Positions 33,094 to 44,900 of a stretch of 64,000 nucleotides of DNA are shown in pieces. Every line of letters begins with the position of its first letter. Position 1 is the stretch's first letter. The notes under the pieces are model-generated. The model was given only the letters and a program-made list of their open reading frames with translations. It was not told where the DNA came from and ran no database searches. Location: the NCBI GenBank assembly GCA_029449235.1, contig JANATG010000006.1:992001-1056000 (forward strand), read 5' to 3'. Origin of the DNA: Linnemannia schmuckeri. Lineage: Eukaryota; Mortierellomycota; Mortierellomycetes; Mortierellales; Mortierellaceae. Both the position numbers and the translations under genes were made by a program.

Positions 33094-35954
33094 ATGACCT
33101 CATTTGGTGTAAAGCGCTTTTACGCGTTGATGGCGATCTTCTCTTTCACGCAAGTGATTGTCCGATTGTGGCCTAAGCACCATATTCGATCCTCCTCAAT
33201 AACCCATGGCTCTCACCTGTTTAAGCGAGATGACCTGGTTGACGACATGGTACATCATGGTTGTTTTCTCTTTGTTTGGTATAATCCAGCTCTTTCCATG
33301 CCCCCTCTCCCTAATTGCCTCAAAGATGGTGGCTGTGGCGAAGGCAACCCTAACCTAGTTATTCCTATCTTCTTTAATGCAACAGTGTGAAGGTGTATGG
33401 GACCACTCAGACAGATGTGCATACGTCGACGAGTTCTGTGTTGACCATCAGGCTGGCTTGATTAACTACATGCATCTCTACTTCTGCAACCTGGACCACA
33501 TGCCCACACTCGCCTTGATCATCATGGTAAGGTTACTCTCGTGTGGCAATTGTCTCTTTTTTGATCCCTCTATTTGCAAAATATCTCACGCTTTCATCAC
33601 ATTTGCATAGGGCGCGTGGATGATTTTCCTCTTCGCATTAATCGGAGTGGCCGCATCTGATTTTTTCTGTAAGTTCACACACAAACCTAGGATCCAGCGA
33701 GCGACATACGCTCTGGTTGCGTTCTCTTCTAACTGCATATTGCATGATTGCTTATCAGGCCCTAATCTCAATACGATATCTAAGAAGCTGCATTTGTCAG
33801 AAAGTATGGTAAGATGGCGTGCTATCCATGTTTGTAAGGACAGATGCGTTTGAGCCCTCATACTACAATGACTGAATGCGCACTCTTTTACTTCCACTTT
33901 CTTCTCTTCAGGCCGGAGTTACTTTCCTCGCGTTCGGCAACGCGTCCCCCGACATCTTTAGCACATTCTCCGCTGTTGGTGCTGGAAGCGGGACTTTGGC
34001 AGTCGGCGAAGTTGTTGGTAAATTGTCCATCCCTCTTTTTTTGTAACGTGTTTGGTTAGCACATCGTCGAAGAGGCTTAAGCCTAACCTACAACCGATTT
34101 ACTCCCATCCCAGGTGCCTCGTCCTTCATTACCTCAATTGTAATTGGCTCGATGGCGATTGTCAAGCCATTCAAAGTGAGCAAAGGCCCATTTTTACGCG
34201 ACATGATCTTCTTCACTGGCTGCATCATGTTCATCCTCTACATGGTTCTCGACCGCAAGGTGACATTCGTTCAGAGCGTCGTTCTTATCGCTGCCTATGT
34301 CGTCTATGTTGCCCTTGTCGTGCTTGGCAACTGGAAACAACAGCGAGAGGAATCCCGGTCACACACTGACAGTGAGACAGGGTCAGAGTACAGCGAGAAT
34401 GGCGCTCATAATGAGACTCTCCCTCATCATCACCCAGACACAGCAAACATCGACTGCACCCAGAACGTCGACATCGTTCTGAGCCCTATTGATCAGTCTC
34501 CCGTTGTGACTCCTCTGAGTACATGCGCCAAGCCCTCCTCAAGCTTCAAAGCCAAATCAAAGTGTCCTGCGATCGTGGTCGACCCTGGTTACTTGGCTGC
34601 AAGTTTTTATTCTTCGTCAGCTGGGCCACTTTTCCCCAAAGGAAGCCAGAGGAGCAACGCCAAAAGCCCCATGGCTTCGCCATTATACGATGGCCCGAGT
34701 CAGAACCCAAGCTACGCTCAGGTCCAGCAGGTCATGCTCCACCACTCTTTGATTCTCCCCGACATGGGTGACCCTATCAACCGCCCTCGGAGTCCTGTCT
34801 TCCAGAGTGCCGCTGAAGTCAGCACGTTGGGTGGTATGAAGAAGCGGCATTGGGCTGTACTCTTCTTGAACGACTGGATCAAGCCCGTTTACTTTCCTAC
34901 GTTGTTGGGATGGAAAGACAAATCGGTATTCATGAGGATTCTTGCTGTTGCATCGATTCCTATTGTCCTCTTATTGACATTGACTCTCCCTGTGGTTGAT
35001 CTCAAGGAGGACAATGATACTCTCATCGGCTCGCAGCCAGATGGAACGCCTGTCGAAGCCAATGCAATCAGCCCAGACGATGGAAGCAATCTGTACAACG
35101 GTTGGTGCCAAGGCGCCACTATGGTCCAGATGGTCGTTGCCCCGGTATTCATCACAGCTGTCGTCACCAGTAAGTATACGCAATTATATAGGTTCTGAGA
35201 GAGTTACTTGTATGCCTATCGCATTCAAGGCGCATTATAACATCGTTATCAAATGACTTGTTAGGCGCTGCAGGTGAAAACCACTTGGTACCGGTCCTTG
35301 CTGCCCTAGGGGTGGGGATTTTGATGTCTGCATCGGTCTTTTTTCTCAGCACAGAGACCAAGCCCCCAAAGTTCTACGAGGCATTCGCGTTTGTTGGATT
35401 TTTGGTGGCGATGACTTGGATCTTTGTGGTCGCTAATGAGGTTGTGGGAATATTGCAGGGTGTTGGTTTGATCCTGGGCGTGAGCGATGCTATCCTAGGA
35501 CTGACGGTGTTTGCGATGGGTAACAGCCTTGGCGACCTTGTGTCGAATATCACGATAGCCAAGATGGGCTTTCCTCAGATGGCCTTCTCAGCCTGCTTCG
35601 GAGGACCATTGTTGAGTAAGCTGTTCTTTGATATTCCCTTTTTTATCTGAGAAACAATTGCACGTCGGTTTGGGTGTTTACTAAAAAATTTACTTCTCTG
35701 TAGATATGTTACTGGGACTCGGAATTAGTGGCACGTATGTGACCCTTTCGACGGACGCCCACATCCCACTGCAGGTGTTGCCGACGCTGTTGGTGTCTCT
35801 GGGAGCGATCCTGCTGACGATCGTTGGTGCGATGGTCGTGGTGCCGAGGAGCGGATATGTGCTGAGTCGCTGGTGGGGTATCTTCCTCGTGGGAGTGTAC
35901 TTTGTCTCGATGGTCACCAACGTTTTGCTGGAAATCAAACTTGGCCTCAAATAA
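33094..35954 (+). CDS. CaCA-family cation/Ca2+ exchanger, NCLX (SLC8B1)-like
   Basis: Eight exons, 33094-33249, 33386-33526, 33611-33668, 33759-33808, 33912-34017, 34114-35169, 35265-35615 and 35704-35954, give 722 residues. After an N-terminal hydrophobic segment comes a Cys-rich lumenal stretch (CEGVWDHSDRC...YFCNL) like that of NCLX proteins. Two alpha repeats carry the ion-binding residues: alpha-1 GVTFLAFGNASPDIFSTFSA (around residue 137) and alpha-2 LGLTVFAMGNSLGDLVSNIT (around residue 600), followed by FGGPLLNMLLGLG across the last exon junction. Between them is a hydrophilic Ser/Pro-rich loop of about 200 residues (34330-34830), probably regulatory. The protein moves Ca2+ against Na+, Li+ or H+. 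Fungal relatives sit in vacuole or other endomembranes and animal NCLX in mitochondria; location here is not decided. Confidence 0.9.
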
Positions 35955-36210
35955 AAAAAGTCAGACTCAACACGTTGTCAACAAGGGAAAGCTCCTTTCT
36001 TCCTCATTCCCCCACCGACTTTTTTGTTTCTTTTCCTTCTTTTCTTCTTTTCTTTTCTTCTTCTTCTCCTTCATTGTTTATCCTTCCCCCTCCTTCCTCT
36101 TACTTCTACCCAGGAGAATCCCATCAGTCAGAGTCTGTCATTTGTCAACAGGGACATTGCTCATCGCCCTCCAACTTCTCAGGACAACCACCAAGTAACA
36201 CAGGCAGGAA

Positions 36211-38480
36211 ATGGCTGATCAGCACACCACAGAGGCCGCTGCCCAGCCTCATCTCAAGTCCAGACAGGCATCCAGCGCATCCTCCATCTCGTTTGCATCT
36301 GAGTCTTCCTTCGGTGACAAGCCAGAATGGTTCACCAAGGACACCTCGGTTCAATACCAAAAGACCTCGGCCGAGGTTGACCCTGCCGTCGGTTTCTTTT
36401 GTAAGCCAAAAACCGGACGCACTTTTTTTTTTTTTTTTTTTACGCTGTGCGTTGTCGCCGTATCACCTTTTCCCATGATTTAAGACAGACGACCGCCAGT
36501 CAACGGAATAAACCTCAGGAATGCAACCAGGGACAGCAGCGGAAGTAGCAGAAACAGCAACACTGACAGGGATACTTTCGTTCATTCTGGATCCTTTTTT
36601 GCTCCGGCTATAGACACATCCAGGACTCTGACGATTCTCGGAGTGATGCTTCTGAGTCTTGTCTATGTAGCCATGACCCCCGAGCTCGACGACACTATGA
36701 CCAACGTCAAGATGTAAGTTTATCCAGGGAACCTCTTTTTTTTGGTGGGGGAGAAGGAATCAAAAAGTATGTCAGCGAAAATAGTGAAGCCTAATAATGT
36801 CCTTCTCTTCTTTTTTAATGCACACAACAGCGGAGTGGTAGCTTCCATTGGTGTCTTCTGCGTTTTTGGGATGCTCCAGTTCCGTGACAGTCTGTTGTTG
36901 AGACCCCACCCTGCTCTCTGGAGAGTTGTCTTATCTTTGGGGGTTGTCTACCAGCTCTTCCTTGTCTTTTTGTTGTTCCAGGTAACTGCCAAGAATTCAT
37001 GTCAAAGGAAAAATATTCCTTCTGTCAGTGCAAAACCAAAAAACTAATGTTTTTACCTTCTCTTCTCTGCCACTAGAACAAGCACGATGCTAGACGTTTC
37101 TTCACTTATCTCGACCCCTCACTTGGTATTCCTTTGCCTGAAAAGTCTTATGGTGATGCCTGTGAGCTCACTTACGATAACGTCGTGGTAAGCGCCAGCA
37201 CATTTTATTGGCTTGATCTGGTCATATGTCCACTCCCCGAAATCAAACAAACAAACGAGTTGGCCTAACGTACCTCTCCCCTGTCTAGAGCCAAGTCTTC
37301 GACGAGTTCGTGTTGGCTCATGCCCTTGGCTGGTTCTGCAAGGCTCTTATCTTACGCGACTATACGTTCTGCTGGATCTTGTCGGTGATGTTTGAGGTTA
37401 TGGAGTATTCACTCTCTCACCAATTGAATAACTTTGACGAGTGCTGGTGGGATCACGTAAGTACTATGTGTTGTTTGCTTGTACTTTTCAGTTGATCTCG
37501 AAATGGGGTTCAATAAGAGCGGAATTTCTTACAAAGAAGAAAGAAAAGAAAAAGCCGTATAACCAAATTTTACTTGACCCTGACTGACCCTGATCCTTCG
37601 TTGTTTGTTCACCGTAACTGTCTTTTTCACCGTAATTGTCGTTTTTGCTGGGTCTGGACCTTTCAGTGGATCTTGGATGTCCTCATTTGTAACTGGCTGG
37701 GCATGTACCTCGGTGTCAAGACCTGCGAGTACTTTGAGATGAAGCAATACTCGTGGCAGGGACTGGCCGAGATCCCCACTTTCCGTGGAAAGATGAAGAG
37801 ATCCATCGCTCAGTTTACCCCCAAGTCGTGGACCAAGTTTGAGTGGGACATGACCAAGAGCTTTAAGAGCTACTGCACTGTTCTCTTTGTCCTCACCATG
37901 GTAAGTCGAACCATCTTGTTTGTCCAACTGAAGACGTGCCTGCATGTCATCTTTTTTCTCAGATACTAACTATTGTATATTCTATCATCTATTTTACCTA
38001 GTTTTTGATTTGCGAACTGAACGCGTTCTACCTCAAGACTCTTCTTTGGATCCCCCCAGCACACTCTATCAATGTGATCCGCATCTTGTTGTACTTTATG
38101 TTTGGTATCCCTGGTGTGCGTGAGGCATACCAGTACTTCCATGATGTGTAAGTTCAACACTGACCGGATTATCCCTTTGTCAATGGGGCTTAAGATTGAA
38201 TACAAGTGCTAACTGATTATGCTTTCATTTGCTTGTTCTTCAAATATATAGCAATTGCAAGCGCATTGGACCACAGGCGTGGTTGTTGATTGGCAATATT
38301 GCTACGGAAGTGCTGATTGTATGCAAGTTCGGTCAGGGCGAGTTCCCTAACCCTGCACCCAAGGAGATCGTCTATTTTTGGGTCGTCTTCTTGTCACTCT
38401 TGACAGCATTTCCCATTTACCAGTTCTTCCTTTTGCCCAAGCTCCAAGACAAGAGCAAAGGCAAGCTTAAAGCACAATAG
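36211..38480 (+). CDS. Phosphatidylserine synthase, base-exchange (PTDSS1/2) type
   Basis: Eight exons, 36211-36400, 36614-36713, 36831-36981, 37077-37187, 37289-37456, 37667-37900, 38002-38147 and 38252-38480, give 442 residues. The sequence follows the PSS signature throughout. FFYTSRTLTIL opens the first helix. Next come FRDSLLLRPHPALWRV, ARRFFTYLDPSLGIPLPEKSYG, HALGWFCKALILRDYTFCWI, HQLNNFDECWWDHWILDVLI and CNWLGMYLGVKTCEYFEM. NAFYLKTLLWIPPAHSINVI and a final set of helices follow. Such enzymes sit in the ER and swap the head group of phosphatidylcholine or ethanolamine for serine. Yeasts normally make phosphatidylserine from CDP-diacylglycerol with Cho1, a different family. The N-terminus is a Ser/Ala-rich cytosolic leader. 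The gene starts 256 bases after the exchanger stop, same strand. Confidence 0.92.
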
Positions 38481-38932
38481 ATAGACGACTTGTAGAAACG
38501 CGCTATTAAATTATTTGCATCTACCATGTGCGAGCAGTGCACAGACGAAACAGTCACAATGTTTACAAGATTTCATTGAAGCCACAAAAAAAAAAAAAAA
38601 AAGAAAATGTGCCTTTGAGACATATCGTTTTATCTTTTTGTTGTTTTCGTTTTTCTTTTACTGTCCCTCTTTCCCTCCTTCCAATTCTCTTTTTTGCCCC
38701 TTTGGTCGTCATCCCTGCCACCATTTTTGACTGTTCACAAAAGTGTTGTGCACCCGACCGTAGCATAGAAAAAAAAGAGACATAGAACAACCTCCTCTGC
38801 TACATTCATCCACACTTGCATTTTTCATTTCTTTCATTTTTTGTATTATCTTTAACACCTTTGCATTGTACCATTTACTATCCCTCTCACTCCTCACTAT
38901 TTCACTCACTTCACAACAACAAAAGTCACACC
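38481..38932. other. Intergenic, promoter of midasin
   Basis: No gene seen. An A run lies at 38585-38601. Long pyrimidine-rich tracts and a CACA-rich leader precede the ATG at 38933. Confidence 0.55.
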
Positions 38933-41900
38933 ATGGCATCCTCAGCTATTCACGACCCACTCAGCATGGACTTGTCTACGGCAACAACAGACCTGCTCGA
39001 GTTTCTTGATACCCAGACTTATATCAGACTCACCGACAACATACTGTCGCCCATCCAGCGCCACGCACTCACTGTCTTTGCCGATGGGACTAAGGCCCTG
39101 ACCCGCCAAGAGACCGGTCAGGTCCTCAACATTCTCTCGAACTTCCTCAAGAACGAACACTTTGCTTGCAAGGTTGTTCAGCTCTTCCGGCCAATTCTCC
39201 TCGATCTGGTTGCTCGTTGGCTTGTCTCCGATCCAGCCTCGTCGCCCCTTTTGGATCAGAATCAGCAGATGTCCGACAGCAGCAGTTTCACCGATCATAA
39301 CAGGAATTCGCAGCAGGATCTCGAGAGCATGGCTAAGGCATTTGCCCTCATCCTCCCTATTGTCCCACAAGTGAAAAGGTATACACACATAGCCAATGCT
39401 ACTTTGTTCCTTTTAGCACTTACTCAGAAGTGAAGCGCTGTACCTGATGCATGACGCTAATATCCACCCCATTTGCTTTGTGATCCACTAGCTTTGCTGT
39501 GAAACTCTTCTCTCAATATCCATCACCATTGGAATGGCTCAACACACTCACAGAAAGCGACTTCAACGCCCCCTCAGAGGTATAAAGAAGACGACCAGGA
39601 TACTCTGCAGACTTTCGCGCCACTTCATGCTGCAACACATCTAACATTAATATATGCCTTGCTCTCTTAACTTTCAGGCCGTAACGAAACGAGCTCAGGA
39701 CACTTTGATGACCTGTTTCCGCCTTTTGAGCTTTTCACAATCAACCTTTGGATCGCTTTGGGACTGGACGCCACTCTATAACTTGCTCTCATTCAACGAC
39801 GAGGCACTGAAGTACCTTGCTATCCGCTGCCTCGCCATTATTCTCGACATCAGGGATGACCAGATTGGATCCGCCTTGAAGGTTCATCTTGCAGAGGGAA
39901 CCGACATTAGCTGGATTGCTGGTTCTCAAAAATACAAAGCAGACTTGCTCACGTACGTTCTTTTGCTGTGCTTTTGCGCATAACTCAGGATGTTATTATT
40001 ATCCCCATGGTCGACATGTGTTGTTGACTTCATGTCATTTCAATTTAATTACTATTAGCTTGATGGAGCAGGACCGCATCTCGACCCAACAGCTCGCACT
40101 CTTTGGAAACACAGCAGTCGTCGAACCAGAGGAGCCATACAGGAGACTTACAGCTGATGATCTCTCACCACTCACCGTCAACCTCTGTGGAGTCCTCCTC
40201 CCCAGGTCAACCAGCCCACAGCACGAACAGTCAACATTGCCAGAACACAAGCTTGTTTTGACAGAAACGACAAAGCACAACCTCCATTCGATCGGCCTTG
40301 CTCTCTCCATCGGTGCCCCAGTCTTGCTCGAGGGAGTCACTGGTGCAGGAAAGACGGCTCTTGTCGAAGAAGTTGCCCGAGTTACCGGCCGCGATGGTAC
40401 GCAGTCAGTTTTTATAGTCGAAGCGATGCACATTATTTCAGTGAGAGGGTGACAGGTATTAACCAAACGCTCTTATAACGTACTGTTTTAGACTTGGTCA
40501 AGATTCATTTGGGAGACCAGACGGATTCAAAAGTGCTTCTCGGAACATATGTTTCGACCTCCAAGCCAGGATCGTTCAAGTGGCAGGCTGGAGTTCTTAC
40601 AACTGCCGTCAGGGATGGAAAGTGGCTTTTGATCGAGGATATCGATCTTGCCCCCATGGAGGTCCTCTCGGTCCTCTTGCCTTTACTCGAATCCAGGACC
40701 CTCTTCATCCCCAGCCGAGGCGAGAAAATTCCCGCCAACGAAGAATTCCAACTTTTTGCCACCAAATCGATGATCCCTACCCGCTCGGGACGTATGATGG
40801 CACGTAATGTGAGCGGGACAGACGGAAGCATCGGAGCCAACCTCTGGACGCGAGTTCAGGTCAACTCACTGTCTCATCAGGAACTGTCGCAAATCATCCA
40901 CGAACGCTTCCAGGACCTTGGCGACCAAGTGTTACCCAATTTGATCATGACAGTTTTCGAGAGCATCGCTGCCACTTTTGCGTCGTCCGAGTTTTCCACT
41001 TCACAGTCCATGGTCTCTCGCACAATCTCACCTCGCGACCTCATGAAGTGGTGCACTCGTATCGACACTCTCATCAAGGCCAAGGGTGGTTACATGGCGC
41101 TTGGCAACCTGATCAGTTCAAAGCGAGGAGTCGATCCCGCCATCTTGCAGGATCTTTTCTCGGAGGCCGTTGATTGTTTCTGTTCCATGATTGCTGAGTA
41201 CGATGTTTGGGAGAAGGTCCTTATTCGCCTTGGAGCTGCTCTCACGATACCGGAGCAAATGGTTCGCCACTACATCAACACCTACACACCCGAATTGGAT
41301 GACCGCAATCCTGACAGGATCACCATCGGTCGTGTGACTCTTCCCATCCTTACCATGGAACAGGGAGGATCCCGGAAAAAGAATAAGCGCTCGGATTTCG
41401 CCAAGACCGCCCATGCTGCCAAGTTAATGGAAAGGATCGCCGTTTCGGTTCATTTGAACGAGCCTGTCTTGCTTGTCGGAGAGACCGGAACAGGAAAGAC
41501 GACGGTCGTTCAGCACCTCGCCAGTCTTTTGAACCACAGCTTGACCGTTATCAACCTCTCCCAACAATCGGATTCTTCGGATTTGCTCGGAGGATTCAAG
41601 CCTGTGGATGTCAAGGTCTTGGCTGTGCCACTCAAGAACATGTTTGACGACCTCTTCTGCAGGACCTTCTCCAGGAAAAAGAACCAACAGTTCATCAACC
41701 TTGTCGACAAGTACTACCTTCATAGCAAATGGGATGCGCTAATTAAGACCTGGTCCAAGTCGATCGAGATGGCCGAGGCCAAGTTCGACACCTCCAAGCA
41801 GACTGCTGATGGCGAATCTGCCACATCCAAGAAGTTCTCCCCTACATTGAAGAAGGACTGGCAGTCGTTTGCCGATCAACTCTCGACCCTCAAGGAGACC

Positions 41901-44900
41901 TACTCCGCCTCGTCCGCCAAGTTTGTGTTCTCATTTCTGGAGGGGGCCCTCGTTAAGGCTGTCCGTCGCGGAGACTGGATTCTTTTGGACGAGATCAACT
42001 TGGCTTCAACGGAGACTCTGGAGTCGCTTAGTGGACTGTTGCAGGACGAGAACGGCAGTATTCTGTTGGCGGAGCGCGGCGATTCGGAACCTGTCGTGCG
42101 CCACAAGAACTTCAGAGTGTTTGCCTGTATGAACCCTGCTACAGATGTCGGCAAGAAGGATCTTCCCCCCGGCCTCCGAAATCGATTCACAGAGTTCTAT
42201 GTCCACCCACCAGACGCCAGACGAGAGGATTTGCTGGAGATTATCAAGAAGTACCTGGAGGCTGCCGCCGTCGGAGATCAGCGCGCCATGATCGACATTG
42301 CCGACTTTTACCTGGCTGTCAAAGCTCTGAGCAGTGCTCACAAGCTGGCTGATGGTGCCGGCCAGAGACCCCACTTCTCCATGAGAACTTTGACCCGTGC
42401 ACTGCAGTTCGTCCGCGAGATTGTCACCACTTACGGATTGCGACGATCGATGTACGAGGCTTTCAGCATGACTTTTCTGACTCAACTGAGCAAGGAGAGT
42501 GAGCGCATTGTCCAGGCTCTGGTCGAGAAGCATTTGCTCAATGGCGTCAGAAACCCCCGCTCAGTCATCACTCAGATTCCTCGCCGTCCCGATTCCAGCG
42601 AAGGCAAGGAAATGATCCAGTTTGGTCACTTCTGGCTCCAGTGCGGATCCCACCCTGTTCGCGATGACGGTCATTACATTTTAACCTCCTCTGTCGAACA
42701 CAACCTCAACAACCTTTCGCGTGTTGTCATGACAAGGCGCTTCCCAATCTTGATCCAAGGTCCCACCTCCGCCGGAAAGACCTCAATGATCGAGTACCTC
42801 GCCCACCGATTGGGCCACAAGTTTGTCCGTATCAACAACCACGAACACACCGACTTGCAGGAATACATTGGAACATACATCTCCAACTCAGAGGGTCAGC
42901 TGGTTTTCCAGGAGGGTGTCTTGGTCGAGGCTCTCAAGAACGGATACTGGATCGTACTGGACGAGTTGAACTTGGCCCCCAGTGATGTTCTTGAGGCGCT
43001 CAACCGTCTTTTAGACGATAACCGAGAGTTAGTCATTCCAGAGACCGGCGAGATTGTCAAGCCCCACCCTGACTTTATGCTCTTCGCCACCCAGAATCCC
43101 GCAGGATTATACGGAGGACGCAAGCAGCTCTCGCGCGCCTTCCGAAACCGTTTCTTGGAGCTGTTCTTTGACGAGATTCCAGAAAACGAACTCGAGACCA
43201 TTCTCTCTCAGCGCTGCACTATGGCACCCAGCTACTGCAAGCGCCTGGTTGAGGTCTACAAGAAGCTGATGGCACGTCGCCAGACCACCCGTCTGTTCGA
43301 ACAAGGACATGGATTCATTACTCTTCGTGATCTTTTCCGTTGGGCGGGTCGTGGTGCTAACGGCTATGAGGAGTTGGCCATGGATGGCTACATGATCTTG
43401 GCTGAGAGATGTCGTAAGGATGAGGAACGCGCTGTCGTCAAGGAAGTCCTGGAGGAGGTCATGAAGAGCACAATCGACCAGGACAAGATGTACAACTGCC
43501 CTGAGGTCCACGAGTACATCGAGCGTTTCCATGGCGGTCGGGAAAATGTGGTCTGGACCAAGGCTATGAAGCGTCTCTTCACTCTTGTGAGTCGCTGTCT
43601 CAAGAACAACGAGCCTGTCTTGCTCGTCGGAGAGACTGGATGCGGAAAGACGACCGTCTGTCAGATGTTGTCCGAGTACCTCGGCCTCGAGTTGGTCATC
43701 GTCAACTGTCACCAAAACACCGAGACGGCAGATCTTCTAGGAGGACAGAGACCCGTTCGTAACAATCAGGGTTTGGTCGCAGCCACCAAGATCGAGATTG
43801 CTAAGTTTCTTGCTGATGCTGGCGCCGAGGTCACCTTTGTTCCCGAGGAAGCCGACTTGGATGTCTTTGTCTCTGCCTTTGAGAACTGCGTCAAGGCAAA
43901 TCAGCTGGAGTCCAAGACACTCGAGGATGGCACCGAACTTATCACGGTCATCACTGAGCTTCGCAAAACATACCGTCAAGCAACCACCCTCTTCGAATGG
44001 CACGACGGTCCTTTGGTACACTCGATGAAGAAGGGCCATCTGTTCTTGTTGGATGAGATTTCATTGGCAGACGATTCAGTCCTGGAGCGTCTCAACAGTG
44101 TCCTCGAGCCTCAACGTCTTTTGGTGCTGGCTGAGAAGGGAGGCAAGACAGTCGAGGTCATGAACGGTGTCCCCAACTTCCAGTTCTTGGCCACCATGAA
44201 CCCGGGAGGTGACTATGGTAAGAAGGAGCTGTCGCCCGCTCTTCGCAACCGTTTCACTGAAATCTGGGTTCCTGCCGTCACCGATCGCGAGGATTTGGTT
44301 AAGATTATCGAGGAGCAGATCAAGCACAAGAACGAGATGGTTGGATTTGCTGACCGAATTCTCGACTTTGTCGCCTGGTTCACCCATGAGCTCGGCAAGA
44401 GCCGCGTCGTTGTCAGTTTGAGAGATATTTTGGCCTGGGTCCGGTTCATGAACGAGCTGATGGCTAAGGGTCAGTTGAGTCCTGAGGAGGCTTTTGTTCA
44501 CGGAGGAAGTCTCGTGTTGCTCGACGGTCTTGGATCCAATGCTTCTGCAGGAGGTGCTTCTCTCAGTGGAGATCTCCTGAAGGAGTTCCGTCTTCGTTCT
44601 TTGGCTACTTTGAGCAAGAACAACGATGTTGTCCGCCTGGGCGAGGCTGCCGTTTTCGCCGAGGGCACCGGTACTGTTAAGAACGATGGCGAGGAGTTTG
44701 GTATCACGCCCTTTTTCATCAAGAAGGGAGAGCTGGAGAGCCAAAAGATCAAGTTCACTCTCCTGGCGCCGACCACCACCGACAACGCCATGCGCGTCCT
44801 CCGTGCCTTGCAGCTTCGAAAGCCTATTCTCTTGGAAGGTTCCCCCGGTGTGGGTAAGACATCTCTTATCTCTGCCCTCGCCACTGCTTCCGCCCACAAC

